Shown: piece after piece, positions 19,666-30,808 of the stretch | How the letters are laid out: each line of letters starts with the position of its first letter | Position numbering within the stretch: the first letter of the stretch is position 1 | Assembly: GCA_014925825.1 (NCBI GenBank) | Contig: JACGCK010000292.1 | Span: 1 to 48,658, forward strand | DNA: 48,658 nt | Direction: 5' to 3' | From: Pholiota molesta | Taxonomy: Eukaryota > Basidiomycota > Agaricomycetes > Agaricales > Strophariaceae | Notes under the pieces: generated by a model | Database searches by the model: none | What the model was told of the DNA's origin: nothing | The model's input: only the letters and a program-made list of their open reading frames with translations | Program-made: the position numbers and the translations under genes

Positions 19666-21652
19666 TTATGATGACCTTTTAAAATTGTTATATCCACCTT
19701 TTCTCAAGTATACAGATTTTTCTTCTTCCATTTTCCATAGACCAACATTTGACCCTTTACTGCACATCAATGAAGACATTTTCTCTCGTGTCATCCATCC
19801 TTACAATACGTCTGCATTTGAATCTCTTTTAGACACACATAATCTTTCTTCTGCTTATCCTCTGCTCATAAATAATCTCTTGCATGGTTTCCCTCTAGGT
19901 CATATGCCTAAAATTCCAGATACAGTCAGTCATCCTTCCCCAGAACCCTTCGTTTTTCGAACATACTGACTTTATCCAGGATTACCTCCACAAGGAGGTG
20001 GCTTCTGGACGTATGTCTGGGCCATATACATGCGAAGAGGTCGAATTGACCCTTCACAGCCCTTTCTTTGCATCCCCTATCATTGCCATGGTCCAACCGC
20101 AACCTGGCAACACCCCCAACAAAATTCGCATCTGTTGTCACCTCTCAAAAAGCACGAAACACCATGAGTCAGTAAATTCACACATATCAAGGAGGATTTC
20201 CCTACGAGATTCGACACTGCATCGATGGTCGCCGACATCGTAAGTCTTGATTTCTACTTTGAATCCTTTCGTTTCCTCCATCCATCTTGCTACACCAGTT
20301 CTCCACATTTATTGCGAGAACTTGGGTTTTCTTTATCTATTTTCTTTTTGGGTACTTGCACATCCGTGTTACCCATTGTGCTTGTCATCCAAGCCATAGA
20401 ACTTTATGGCGACATCCACATGTTATACTATCTATCCTATCTATCCTATCCTATCTATCCTTCTTTATCCTATCTATCACTCACATTGAGCTAATCATTT
20501 ATCATATCTATTCAGATTGCTCATGCGCCCCTGGGCACACAGGTCTGCACCCTCGATATCATGAAATTCCATTGTACATGTCCCATCCACCCATCCCATA
20601 AACCTTGGCTTGTCATCCAGGGCCTCCCAGGCAAATTCTTTATCGATCACACACACCCTTTCGGCGCCACCTGCGCGAGCAGCAACTTGAGCATGCCCGC
20701 AAACACCACCATTCATATCTGGGCAGCCGAAGGTGTCGCTCCCATACCAAAATACGAAGATGATTTGAATGCCTTCCATTTTCCATTGCCTACAGGATCC
20801 TTCGTCAACGGCACCTATTCCTATGAATATGACAGGGCCAAGATGCTTTGTTGTATCGCCCCTTTGAACATCCCCTGGCACGAGGAGAAAGGCTACGACT
20901 CCTTCAAGTTTGTAACAACATTCATTGGCTTCCTATGGGATCTTCCCAACAAATCGGTCAGCCTTACTGACGAAAAGCACTCAAAATTCTGGCGGTGCAC
21001 TTGCCAATTTGTCAATAGGTTTGAGCACCACCCATGCCAACTGATTGATGTCCAAAAAATTCACGGCTCCCTATGTCACATCTCCTTCGTGTATGTCGAA
21101 GGCCACTCCCACCTCACTTCATTATCCAACTTTGCTTTAAATTTCCTTCGAACAATGAATATGCCATCCGCTTCCCACCACCTTCTGTCATCACAGATTT
21201 TAGGTGGTGGTCCCGTACTCTCTCCGTCGCTGGCGTATCAAGGTCACTACATCCACGTGGTGCCGCTATTGACCTCAGATTATTTGTGGATGCCTCGACA
21301 TCATGGGGCATCAGTATCATTATAGGCAACGAGTGGGCTGCCTTCCATCTCCTTCCTGCTTGGAAAATTCCAGGCAGGGACATCTGTTGGCTCGAGACAG
21401 TTGCGATCGAGTTGCTGATTTATTTCCTGGAGGCTTGAGGTCTCCACAACATCTGTTTGACCATCCACTCAGACAATAACAGCATGATTGGCACTCTCGA
21501 CAAGGGCCGCAGCTGTAACCATCATATCAACCTCTCTGTCAGATGCTCCTACTCTGTACTCCTCCCTTTATTCATCACACCTGATTTTGTCTACGTCCCA
21601 TTGGCTGAAAATCCTGCTGACCCTATCTCGTGCAGAGAATCAGGGTCTCCAG
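19646..21652 (+). pseudogene. Reverse transcriptase-RNase H of YR retroelement
   Basis: N-terminal part FIQDYLHKEVASGRMSGPYT then PFFASPIIAMVQPQPG, RIC.HLSK and KEDFPTRFDTASMVADI. An intron at 20240-20515 (276 bp, GTAAGT...TTCAG) separates this from LGTQVCTLDIMKFHCTCPIH and FIDHTHPFGATCASSN. The RT active site is YEDD (20753-20764), a YxDD variant. Thumb-like PLNIPWHEEKGYDSF and HGSLCHISFVYVEG follow. RNase H-like residues are FVDASTSWGIS, the E of WLETVAIEL, and IHSDNNSMIGTLDKG, ending NPADPIS. An in-frame TGA lies at 21436-21438 (LEA-stop-GLHN), and frameshifts occur near 19945 and 20195. Without these the domain order is complete. Confidence 0.7.
20240..20515 (+). other. Intron in the retroelement RT, with CTATC microsatellite
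   Basis: Donor GTAAGT and acceptor TATTCAG restore the RT frame. Positions about 20431-20480 consist of CTATC/CTATCCTATC repeats. Introns inside retroelement pol genes are unusual, because retrotransposition passes through spliced RNA. Confidence 0.55.
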
Positions 21653-21741
21653 GTAAACTCATTTCTGTACCTTTCATGCTCCCTGATGAGCTTTGTAACT
21701 GTTTTACTTATTGTCTAGCTTAAATCCTCTTATATTTTCAG
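21653..21741 (+). other. Candidate intron between RNase H and recombinase
   Basis: Begins GTAAAC and ends TTTTCAG. It follows the last RNase H/tether motif (NPADP) by a few codons and precedes VVHAIEGSMGEG. The size is typical of fungal introns. It may instead be inter-ORF sequence. Confidence 0.4.
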
Positions 21742-23350
21742 TGGTGCATGCCATCGAGGGAAGCATGGGTGAAGGCACCTTGTCTTCTCCACACCCCATG
21801 TCATCTCAAAACTTCAACATCAATCCTTTTGCACATATCATTCCCATAGCACATAGTATCACTTCCATTTCTCATCCAGTTACCCATCATGATTACTTCT
21901 CAGCATCCAAAAATCTTTTTTCCAATCCTTTGTACCATACAGAACATTCTTTTCCCAGCGCTCATCATCAATCCAATGTACCATCACCATACAACTTCCC
22001 TTCCTGTGACATCACCCCCATACCCAAAATTCCTCTTGATTTCCCATCTCATCATGCCACCTCACCCCATCCCACACTGTTCATGAATTATCCTCCCCCT
22101 TCCACGGCATCACGTGTCATCAAACCCCAAAAACCAAAGGCCGGCTGCAAGATCGTTGTGAGTTCCCTTCAGCCTCACGTCCCCACGACAGATCACCTAT
22201 TTGCATGGGACACTCCTTTTGGTATCCATCACTGATCCCAGCTCAGCTCCATTATACCTGAAGTCCTTATCGATCCAGTCCTTATGACCATACACAGCAC
22301 TCTTGCACCACAGACAAAATCCTCTTATGCTGCGGGTGTTCTCTGCTGGACACAATTTTGTGACAAATACTCCATACCCGAGGCCGATCAAATGCCTGCA
22401 TCCTACGCGCTTATCTGTGCTTTTGTCGCCGAACACAAGGGCCTCCAGATTGGTGGTGTCATCAAAAACTGGCTGTCTGGTATTAGAAGCTGGCATGTTA
22501 TCAACCATGCTCCTTGGTATGGTGAGGACAATCCTTGGGTCGATTTCGCATGCAAGGCAGCCAACAAGGAGGGTGCTAAGCACAAGCACCCACTCCATGT
22601 GCCCATCTCCATCGAGCATCTTGTGTGCCTATGTGGCGCCATATCATTATCGGATCCATTCCATGCAGCTGTGTGGGTGGTCGCTCTTTGTACTTTCTGG
22701 GGTTGCAGGCGCCTTGGCAAGATGACTTTATCTATCAAGGCATCATTCGATGCATCCTATCACGTCCTCCAGTCATCATCGTACACAAATCTATCTAGTT
22801 ATCTTATTGGTTACTCAATCTTATTCAGGGTCTCATTCCGCATACTGCATGACGGTACACATTCCGCGCATTTCCGTATTCCGTGGACCAAGACTACCAG
22901 GGAAGAGGGCGCTACAGTCATCCTTACTGGTCGCAACAATGCATTATGCCCTTGCCGGGCCCTGCACAACCATCTGGACGTCAATGTGGATATTCCATCC
23001 TCCGCAGGACTCTTTGCATATCATCTGCCGTCTGGAGCCCATTGCAACATGATCAAGCATATATTCTTGAATTCGTCACCTCTATCTGGAAGTCGGCATC
23101 CTTGGCCCACGTTTCCAGCCACAGTTTCCATATTGGTGGTGCTGTTGAGTTGCTACTTGCCGGTGTTCCTCCCGAGGTTGTCGCTGCTACTGGCGGACGG
23201 ACTTCACTTTCCTTCCTGCTATATTGGCACTGCATGGAAGAAGTCCTACCCATGAGCATGTCGAAGGCATACAAAAAAATCCATCTTGATGAACTGGCTA
23301 GCATTTTCAAACAATTTCACATTGATCACAATATTGCTCATTCTTTATAG
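21742..23350 (+). pseudogene. Tyrosine recombinase of YR retroelement, catalytic Arg lost
   Basis: A proline/serine-rich N-terminal region (to about 22250) precedes the core-binding part (LAPQTKSSYAAGVLCWTQFC, then SGIRSWHVINHAPWYGEDNP). The catalytic part has LCTFWGCRRLGKMTL (first Arg, about 22692-22735), HFRIPWTKTTREEGATVILT, CPCRALHNHL, then after a frameshift near 23060 HSFHIGGAVELLLAGVPPE and FLLYW with the likely nucleophile Tyr. In tyrosine recombinases the box is H-x-x-R; here it is HSFH with CAT at 23129-23131, so the second catalytic Arg is replaced by His. The family normally reads HSFRIGG. It ends at TAG 23348-23350. Confidence 0.7.
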
Positions 23351-24006
23351 ATAGTTTAATGGACACTTAACTTTAGACTCATTATTCGGACCTTCATTAT
23401 TCCATGCTTATTCCACTTGCACTTGTATCATTTTAACATCTGGCTGAATAATGATTGCAACGTTGAACATACAATATTAAATTAAAATGTTGAACATTGA
23501 GACACATGATCCAACCAGAGCTCTACTCGGCTTGGGTGCCAGTCTGGACTCGGGCACATGTATGCCTCATCCAACCTACCAGTTGTGAGTTTCACTCTGG
23601 TTGGTATAGCAGGTTTGTTCTCGGCATACACATGCCACAAATCGGCTCATCCAGACACTCAGGACTTTCTCGGGCTTTTGGCTTTCATTTTTGAAATCCG
23701 GATGTGGAATGCTGAATATATTTTTGGATCACCCGTGCACCAGATCATCGACCCAGCCCGGTCCAATGCGGATGTCTTTCTGAACATGCGCCCTCCACCA
23801 AATCAGTTGGTCTATGGGCTTGGTTCAAAGCTCCGGATTCTCAAATTTTCGCAAAGCCCGCAAAAGTCCCAGGCACAACACAAACACCCATACTGGGTTT
23901 TTGTGACAGATTATTCTCTCTTGATAATATATTTAATGTCAGATTATTTGTCACATTGATTTTCTCATATCATCCTCCATCCACACTTGGTGGAACTCAA
24001 GCCAAG
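23351..24006. other. Spacer, nothing recognised
   Basis: AT-rich with short open frames (23497-23694, 23558-23959) that show no known motif. May include the right terminus of the YR element, but no repeat pair supports a boundary. Confidence 0.35.
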
Positions 24007-24752
24007 TTAGCTTATCTCCAAAATGGCTGCACGCCTTCTTTGTTCCCTCTTCCACTTGTGCTCGAGCTTTCGTTGTTTCTTTTGATATTTTTGCCTATTC
24101 AAATAAAATTTATCGGTTGCTATATTGCCAATTTGTTCATGTTGCAGTGCAAACATATGAAGGTGAATACAGGCAATGATCCACAAAGATGCATACTGGA
24201 CACCTGGTTCACCATCAACTGATATATGCAGATTCTTTAAAGAGGACCACTGTCCTTTCAAGTATCCGACACAGTGCTCGGAGCGAATGTGAACCTGTGA
24301 AACAGACAAGTTGTATCGAGCATTCTCGGGGGCCAGTTTCTCAGGTCTATATATATTCAGCATTTATCAATAAGATAACAGATGAGAATACATACTTTTT
24401 GTATGGGGCTTGACACCATGCCTTGAGTGGGTATGCTGAGTCAGCCCACACCCATTCATTGTCCTTCAAAAGCTGCTTGTGCTGCTTGTATGTACGTGTT
24501 TCTTCCCATGCCGCTGTGTCATGCTGACTACCAGGAAGGCCAACTTCATAATCAATTATAGCACAGTCCAGGGTTGATACAAGCTTGAATAATGGAATAA
24601 TCAGAATGAATACATAGCAAAAACACAGCAAAGGTCACAAGCACCTAGATGCTCAATGAATAACTTGATTTCCTAAAGAAACCTGGCCTTCAAAAAAGTG
24701 GAACAAGGGTACCATCCACCATAAGCCATCCATTCTGCCATGCTGGACAAGC
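24007..24752 (-). pseudogene. PIF/Harbinger-type transposase (DDE_Tnp_4) fragment, 5' cut by Copia LTR
   Basis: Minus strand, N to C: WQNGWLMVDGTLVPLF with the first Asp, then TGA (plus-strand 24690-24692), then RPGFF; a gap; then LDCAIIDYEVGLPGSQHDTA with the H-D pair, and WVWADSAYPLKAWCQAPYK with another Asp. An intron (24395-24347, GTATGT...TATAG, 49 bp) follows. The last exon 24346-24007 has VHIRSEHCVGYLKGQWSSL (catalytic Glu region) and ASLWIIACIHLHMFA, then a basic tail ending ILEIS. These are diagnostic of fungal Harbinger transposases. The middle segment after RPGFF is missing, and everything upstream is removed at 24752/24753 by the Copia LTR. Terminal repeats were not found. Confidence 0.8.
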
Positions 24753-25014
24753 TGTTAGAGTTGCCTAGTTTAGTCTCAGCTGATGTAGTCACATGTGATC
24801 ACATGACACACATGTATGTAGCTGTAGAACGCCTTCTGGAGTCCTTAGTTACTCACTTTGGACTCCAGGCAAGTAGCTAGTCCTATTCCTCCTCAATACA
24901 TTCAGTTACTCACTTCGGACTCCAGGCTCTCATAGCCGCTCTGTCTGATACACTGAGATGGCGAAACTCACCCAGCAGGTGTCTCGTACCGTCCCGAACT
25001 CGCCACCTTTCACA
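24753..25014 (+). repeat. Copia LTR, 262 bp (fragment A, 5')
   Basis: Begins TGTTAGAGTTGCC and ends TTTCACA (TG...CA). It matches LTRs at 28016-28250 (reverse), 32398-32659 (reverse, solo) and 33388-33640. A 20-bp block ACTCAC.TCGGACTCCAGG occurs twice inside. It interrupts the Harbinger transposase reading frame on the left. The sequence right after it, GGTTATGGGCCC, is the likely primer-binding area. Confidence 0.9.
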
Positions 25015-25176
25015 GGTTATGGGCCCCGCGCACACAGCGCTTTAAACTCGTTTTCCAACAACAGTCTCAACTTTCCATTTCCACACTCTCGCTCGTTTCG
25101 CTCGTACTTGACACACGGTTGCTCCTACTGCCACGTCATCGCGTCAGAACGTTCATCGCACACCCCAACGCATATC

Positions 25177-26052
25177 ATGGCTTCTTCCTCTCTCCCCACC
25201 TTTGCCAAACTCAATGCCTCCAACTACCCAACTTGGTGTGGTGAGATGCAGGCTTGGCTACGCTCCCAGGGCGTTTGGCGCATCGTTTCCGGTCAATCCA
25301 AGGCCCCCACAGTCTCGTCGCCTCCCAAGGACGGAGAAGAGACTGCACTCGACGCCTGGTACCTCAAATCGGACAAGGCAGCTGGCTACATGTATCTGGC
25401 AGTGGATGAGAACCAGAAGATCCACTTTGCAACGATTTCAGACGATCCAGTGAAGATGTGGGCTGCCCTGGCTGCTGTACACCTTCAGAAACGTCCTGGT
25501 GCATGCTTCAACGCCTATGACGACCTCTTTTCGATCGGGAAGCAGGAAGAGGAGACTCTGCAGTCTCTTATGAACAGGGTGGACACAGCTATCAACCGCA
25601 TTCAGGACCTTTGGCCTAAGGACTTCACCCTTTCCAGTCTAGATGATGAGCTGGCCAGCATGACACTCATCAGGGCGCTTCCAGACGAGTTCAGCGCATT
25701 CGCTTCGTCTCTCCTGCTCTTGGACAAGCTGGAGAAGTCCACAATTCATCAGGCCTTCGTTACAGAGGAGTCCCAACATCGCCATCGTGCCTCTGTCACT
25801 CCCAACGTCTCCTCTGCCCTTGCTGCATCGTCCTCGTCCTCTACAGCCTCCTCCACGCCCGAATGCACGTTCTGCGGCGTTAAATGGCACATCAAAGCGA
25901 ACTGCAAGAAGTACCTCAAGTTCAAGGAAGATGCACGCGAAGAGGTCCGTCTCAACCGCTCCAAACCCAAGGGGCACAAAGCGAGGCAAGCGGAGCAAAC
26001 AACGCCGGAGTTCGCTGGAAATGCAAGTGCACTGTCTCCAGAGCGACGCTGA
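25177..26052 (+). pseudogene. gag: Copia gag with CCHC knuckle, 3' frameshift
   Basis: I choose ATG 25177 (MASSSLPTFAKLNASNYPTW), although the frame is open upstream, because homology of Copia Gag starts here. The N-terminal part is the UBN2/retrotran-gag type (YPTWCGEMQAWLRSQGVWRI...LMNRVDTAINRIQ...LIRALPDEFSAFASSL). A CCHC knuckle CTFCGVKWHIKANC lies at about 25867-25908. Compared with fragment B, about 19 bp are missing near 26034, which throws protease out of frame. Gag forms the particle and packages the RNA. Confidence 0.8.
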
Positions 26053-27692
26053 CTTCCATTAGCTCGCAGACACAGGCGCCACTAGTCATATGACGCCGCA
26101 TCGCTGGATGCGCAATTACACGCCCCACATCGTCCCAATCAAGCTAGCAGACCATACCATCATCTACTCAGCTGGCATGGGGAGTGTAGTGATTCATCCG
26201 GTCATAAAGGGCCAGGAAGCGCGTCCTGTAGAGCTTACTCGTGTACTGCATGTTCCCCAACTCCGCAACAATCTATTGGCTTGTTTATACCTCACTAAAC
26301 GCAAAGGGATCCGCTTGGAAGTCGATGACAGCACAATGTTCTTTAAACGCGACAGAACGACACTCTTTACTGCTACTGTCAACTCCCAGAACTGCGGTAT
26401 CCTGGACGCTTCAACTGAGCCAGTTTCAGAGTATGCGAACGCGGCCTCAACTCTTCCAATGGACATCACACTTTGGCATCGTCACTGCGCACACCAATCA
26501 GGAAATTGATACAGGGCGATCTCGTCACTGGTCTTGTTGTCTCGTCGAAAGATGAACCCGACCCGATTTGCGAGGCATGCTTGGCAGGCAAAATGACCTC
26601 TGCACCATTTCCCAGCTCAACTAGACAATCCCTTGCACCGCTTGAACTCATCCACTCTGACCTTCATGGGCCTCTTCCTGTCCCCAGTCCGGAAGGATAT
26701 CGCTACTGGATCACTTTCCTGGATGACCGCACCAAACTCCATGCTGTACACTTCCTAAAACGCAAAAGCGACGCATTTGATGCGTTTAAAACGTTCAAGG
26801 CCTATGCAGAGAACCAGGTCAATGCGAAAATCAAGGCTCTGCAGGATGACAAGGGTGGAGAGTACATGTCCAATGCTTTCCTCAAATTCACTGATCAGTG
26901 CGGTATTACACGACGCCACAGCACCAGGAATCGCCCCCAGCAGAATGGAGTCGCAGAGCGTGCTAATCGCACCATTTCTGACCATGCTACAGCCATGCTC
27001 AATGAATCCAACCTCCCTGCTTCCTTCTGGGCCTATGCGGTCGCTGCCTATGTCCATGTCTGGAATCGCCTCCCTACGTCGCCTCTGCCTGGTACAACAC
27101 CCTACACTGCTTGGTTCAACAAGAAACCGGACATTAGCCATTTCCGAGTCTTTGGGTGCACTGCCTATGTCTATATTCAGCGAGATCAGCGCAAATCGCT
27201 CCAATCGCACATGGAGAAGTGCATCTTGTTGGCTATCCATCTGGCTACAAGGGCTGGCAGTTCTACAATCCGGTCACTAGGAAGTTTATCATCTCAGAAC
27301 GAGCTATCTTCGATGAAAGAAGCTTTCCAGGCCTCAAGCGTACGTCTCCAGTCGACTTGACACCTGTTGGCACTCCTGCGACCTTCCCAGACGTACCGGA
27401 TTCCGGGGGGGATGACAACTTCGTTCCTGAGCCCGAAATTGCGCCAATCGAACCAGATGCATTACCACAGCCTCTCCTAGCACCCAACGACGTTCCAGCG
27501 GATATTCCGCCACCAGACAGCCAGCTCCACCCAAACTCGAACAGCTTGCTTCTGACATTCCACCACATGCTCCAGAACGCGTTTCCCACCTCCTGCACCC
27601 GTTCCAGCGCCAGCTCACGCTCCTCGCGCTCCGCATCCACTAGAGGCACAGTGAGCCGGCTCGACGCTCTACTCGCATCCCAAACCTCCTAG
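26053..27692 (+). pseudogene. pol: Copia protease-integrase remnant
   Basis: Protease-like LADTGATSHMTPHRW follows directly after TAG at 26060-26062; fragment B has TGG (Trp) there. GAG-pre-integrase is seen around ITLWHRHCAH and ICEACLAGKM (His and Cys of the HHCC finger), with a frame break near 26500. The integrase core has LIHSDLHGPLPV (Asp), LQDDKGGEYMS (Asp) and RPQQNGVAERANRT (Glu), so the D-D-E residues are present. A one-base loss near 27224 (CATCTTGTT, against CATCTTTGTT in B) shifts the frame before GYPSGYKGWQFYNP. The proline-rich linker runs to 27692. Confidence 0.8.
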
Positions 27693-27699
27693 AGAATGG

Positions 27700-28015
27700 T
27701 GGAAGGTCACTCCGGCTCCTGCTGCTCCTGCGAATGAAACGACGCTGGCCCTGCTCTAGACAATGACATGGAGAAATTCAATTTGCTGGAGCTGCCTCGA
27801 CGTCGGATCCACACAACTACAAGCAGGCGCTGAAGAGCGATAATTTGGAACATTGGAAGGAAGCCACACTTGCAGAGTACAACACCTCATCCAAAATGGC
27901 ACTTGGGAGATTGTGGATCTCCCATCAGGTGAAAAGGCCATTGGCTCTAGCTGGGTCTTTCACATAAAGACACATTCTGATGGCTCTATCGAACGCTACA
28001 AGGCTCGCATCGATA
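27700..28015 (+). pseudogene. Start of Copia reverse transcriptase, truncated
   Basis: Contains the conserved RT entry in shifting frames: LIQNGTWEIVDLPSGEKAIG, SSWVFHIKTHSDGSIERYK, then ARI and the joint near 28012-28016. The same block is present, longer, in fragment B (29580-29862). No RT catalytic residues remain here. Confidence 0.75.
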
Positions 28016-28250
28016 GCGAGTTCGGGACGGTATGAGACACCTGCTGGGTGAGTTTCGCGTCTCAGTGTATCAGACAGAGCGGCTATGAGAGCCTGGAGTC
28101 CGAGTGAGTAACTGAGTGTATTGAGGAGGAATTGGACTAGCTACTTGCCTGGAGTCCGAAGTGAGTAATAAGGACTCCAGACGTCGTTCTACAGCTACAT
28201 ACATGTGTGTCATGTAATCACATCAGCTGAGACTGAAAGGCAACTCTAAA
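28016..28250 (-). repeat. Copia 3' LTR of fragment B, truncated at its outer end
   Basis: Reverse complement of the 24753 LTR, lacking the last ~20 bp (the TTTCACA end), which is replaced by fragment A sequence. Begins (minus) TTTAGAGTTGCC next to the G-run of the polypurine tract. Confidence 0.85.
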
Positions 28251-28306
28251 TCCCCCCATGATCTGAACAGTCTCAGAAAGAAAGAGACAGAAATAAAGAA
28301 GATACT

Positions 28307-29447
28307 CTAAGGATAAATGCCCATCTGCTCTCTGCAGAATTGGACTTTGGTAGCTGGTAGAGCCTTGGTGAGAATGTCTGCAACTTGCTCAGCAGTAGGG
28401 ATATAGGAAGGATGGATGATCTTGTCATTAACGGCATCTCGAAGCCAGTAGAAGTGCAGATCAAGGTGCTTCATGCGTCCATGGTGCTCAGGATTCTTGG
28501 AGACACTGATAGCGGATTGGTTGTCAATGTGGAGAGTGGAAGGCTGGCCAATGGTGTACCCAAATTCATGCAGAATGTTGTGCATCCATGTGATCTCCTT
28601 GCCTGCTTCAACAGCTGCAATGAACTCTGCTTCAGTAGTGGAGAGAGCGACGATTCCCTGCAGTTTGCTGCTCCAGCCAATTGCACCACCAGCCATGAGA
28701 GTCACATAACCACCTGTAGAGCGTCCGGTGTCTTTGCAATCACCATGAGATGCATCGCAGTAGGTGGTGAACATGTCCGGACCCAGCTCGCCTGAGTAGT
28801 GCAGCTTGTGCTCCAGTGTTCCCTTGAGATAGCGCAATAGATGTTTGACTGCTGCCCAGTGTGTCGGACCTGGATTGCTGTTGAAACGCGCTAGGTAGGC
28901 GACGACTTGAGCGATGTCGCTCCGGGTCATGGAGGCGAGATACTGGAGCGAACCGATGCAGCTGAGGTAGGGAACAGTGCGCATGAATTCAATGTCATCT
29001 GGAGTGGATGTGCCCATTTCCTTCGTTAGAACACAGCCAGGAATCATGGGAGTCGAAACAGGGCTGCAGTTGGTCATGTTGTAGCGCTCTAGGATGTCCA
29101 GGATGAATTGGCATTGGTGGAGTGCGATGGTGCGCGATTTACAGTCTCTAGTGATGCCTACACCAAGCAGGAACTCCGTTGGTCCGAGAATGCGGCATTT
29201 GAAGTGTCCAGCTAGCTGCTGAACCGCCCTGTCAATCGCAGCAGCGTCCTTGCAAGCAAAGGTGATATCATCGATGTAAATGGGGACGAAAATGCGTACA
29301 AGACCATCAGAGTAAATGTAGACAGACCGGTCTGCTTCAACTCGCTTGAAGCCCATGTGAGTGAGGGCAGTGTGTAGCTTGATGTTCCACTGTCTAGCAG
29401 ACTGCTTGAGGCCATAGAGCCATTTCCGGAGCCTACAGACCTTGTTG
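28307..29447 (-). pseudogene. pol: Copia reverse transcriptase (C-terminal part) and RNase H
   Basis: The longest intact Copia frame here (349 codons from 29356 to 28307). RT shows IFVPIYIDDITFACKD with the YIDD catalytic box, then FLLGVGITRD and MTNCSPVSTPM. The connection has CIGSLQYLASMTRSDIAQVV and YLKGTLEHKLHYS. RNase H has TYCDASHGDCKDTGRSTGGY (Asp), ALSTTEAEFIAAVEAGKEI (Glu) and LHIDNQSAISVSKNPEHHGR (Asp, His), then ADILTKALP. Upstream, RLRKWLYGLKQSARQWNIKL-type sequence is present in another frame up to 29447, where a deletion after FTNGDLE breaks the RT. Confidence 0.85.
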
Positions 29448-29862
29448 GGACCTCAAGGTCTCCATTGGTGAAAGCAGCTGAAACGTCGACAGAGCGCAAT
29501 TCCAGGTCCTCCGCAGCAGCAATGGCAAACGTCATCTGTATCGTCGCAGGACGAGGCGTCGGCGCGTGCACTTCCTGATAGTCGCGTCCGGGACGTTGTG
29601 AGCAGCCTTGGGCGACGATGCGAGCCTTGTAGCGTTCGATAGAGCCGTCAGAATGGGTTTTAATGCGAAAGACCCAGCTAGAGCCAATGGCCTTTTCACC
29701 TGATGGGAGATCCACAATCTCCCAAGTGCCATTTTGGATGAGGGTGTTGTACTCTGCAAGTGTGGCTTCCTTCCAACGTTCCGAATCATCGCTCTTCAGC
29801 ACCTGCTTGTAGTTGTGTGGATCCGATGTCGAGGCAGCTCCAGCAAATTGAATTTCATCCAT
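29448..29862 (-). pseudogene. pol: Copia reverse transcriptase N-terminal part
   Basis: Minus strand frame from MDEIQFAGAASTSDPHNYKQ through NGTWEIVDLPSGEKAIGSSW, YKARIVAQGCSQRPGRDY and VDVSAAFTNGDLE (first RT Asp in VDVSAAF). About 15-20 residues that should follow GDLE are deleted and the frame shifts. The same block is present in fragment A up to KARI. Confidence 0.8.
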
Positions 29863-30808
29863 GTCATTGTCTAGAGCAGGGCCAGCGTCGTTCTCATTCG
29901 CAGGAGCAGCAGGAGCCGGAGTGACCTTCCACCATTCTCTAGGAGGCTTTGGGATGCGAGTAGAGCGTCGAGCCGGCTCAGCTGTGCCTCTAGGTGGATG
30001 CGGAGCGCGAGGAGCATGAGTTGGAGCCGGTGCGGGTGCAGGAGGTGGCGAAACGCGTTCAGGAGCGTGTAGTGGAATGTCAGAAGCAAGCTGTTCGAGT
30101 TTGGGTGGAGCTGGCTCGTCTGGTGGCGGAATATCCGCTGGAACGTCGTTGGGTGCAGGGAGAGGCTGTGGTAATGCATCTGGTTCGATTGGCGCGATTT
30201 CGGGCTCAGGAACGAAGTTGTCATCCCCCCGGAATCCGGTACATCTGGGAAGGTCGCAGGAGTGCCAACAGGTGTCAAGTCGACTGGAGATGTCTGCTTG
30301 AGGCCTGGAAAGCTCCTTTCGTCGAAGATAGCTCGTTCTGAGATGATAAACTTCCTAGTGACCGGATTGTAGAACTGCCAGCCCTTGTAGCCAGATGGAT
30401 AGCCAACAAAGATGTACTTCAGGATGTGCTTCCTGACCCTTTATGACCGGATGAATCACTACACTCCCCATTCCAGCCGAGTAGATGATGGTATGGTCTG
30501 CCAGCTTGATTGGGACGATGTGGGGCTTGTAATTGCACATCCAGGCGCGATGCGGCATGTGTCTGCGAGCCAATGGAAGTCAGTGTTGCTCTGGAGAGTG
30601 GTAGGATCGAATGTGGACAGTGCACTTGCATTTCCAGTGAACCCCGGCGTTGTTTGCTGCTCCGCTTGTTTCGCTTTCTGTCCCTTGGGTTTGGAGCGGT
30701 TGAGACGGACCTCTTCATGTGCATCTTCCTTGAACTTGAGGTACTTCTTGCAGTTCGCTTCGATGTGCCATTTAACACCACAGAAGGTGCATTTGGGTGT
30801 GGAGGAGC
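29863..30808 (-). pseudogene. Copia linker, integrase C-end, protease and gag end (fragment B)
   Basis: From high to low coordinates: CTFCGVKWHIEANC knuckle (about 30793-30752), NTDFHWLADT (protease, Trp intact but the DTGA box damaged after DT), IIYSAGMGSVVIHPVIKGQE, then a jump at ~30430 to the integrase C-terminal YPSGYKGWQFYNPVTRKF, then the proline-rich linker. The whole catalytic core of integrase is missing. Confidence 0.75.

Larger units (their letters stand above)
18198..23350 (+). mobile_element. Decayed DIRS/Ngaro-type (tyrosine-recombinase) retroelement
   Basis: The gene order gag-like protein, RT-RNase H, tyrosine recombinase on one strand defines a YR retroelement. There is no DDE integrase and no LTR. 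The two intron-like gaps (20240-20515 and 21653-21741) have consensus splice sites and restore phase. Several frameshifts and one in-frame TGA (21436-21438) make it inactive. Ends were not determined: inverted or split repeats typical of DIRS/Ngaro elements are not evident. Confidence 0.75.
24753..28015 (+). mobile_element. Copia fragment A (5' LTR to early RT)
   Basis: Has a complete 5' LTR, gag, protease and integrase, but stops in the RT domain after SIERYKARI. It then runs directly into the inverted LTR of fragment B. B's LTR lacks its last few bases at this joint, so the join is a rearrangement rather than a clean insertion. Domain order PR-INT-RT and the gag type place it in Ty1/Copia. 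Confidence 0.85.

Noticed and set aside
17829..23600. Split direct repeats or terminal inverted repeats of the YR element
   Set aside because: I compared both flanks by eye and saw no convincing pair; the hairpin-like AAGCTT stretch at 18019-18055 has no partner at the right end.
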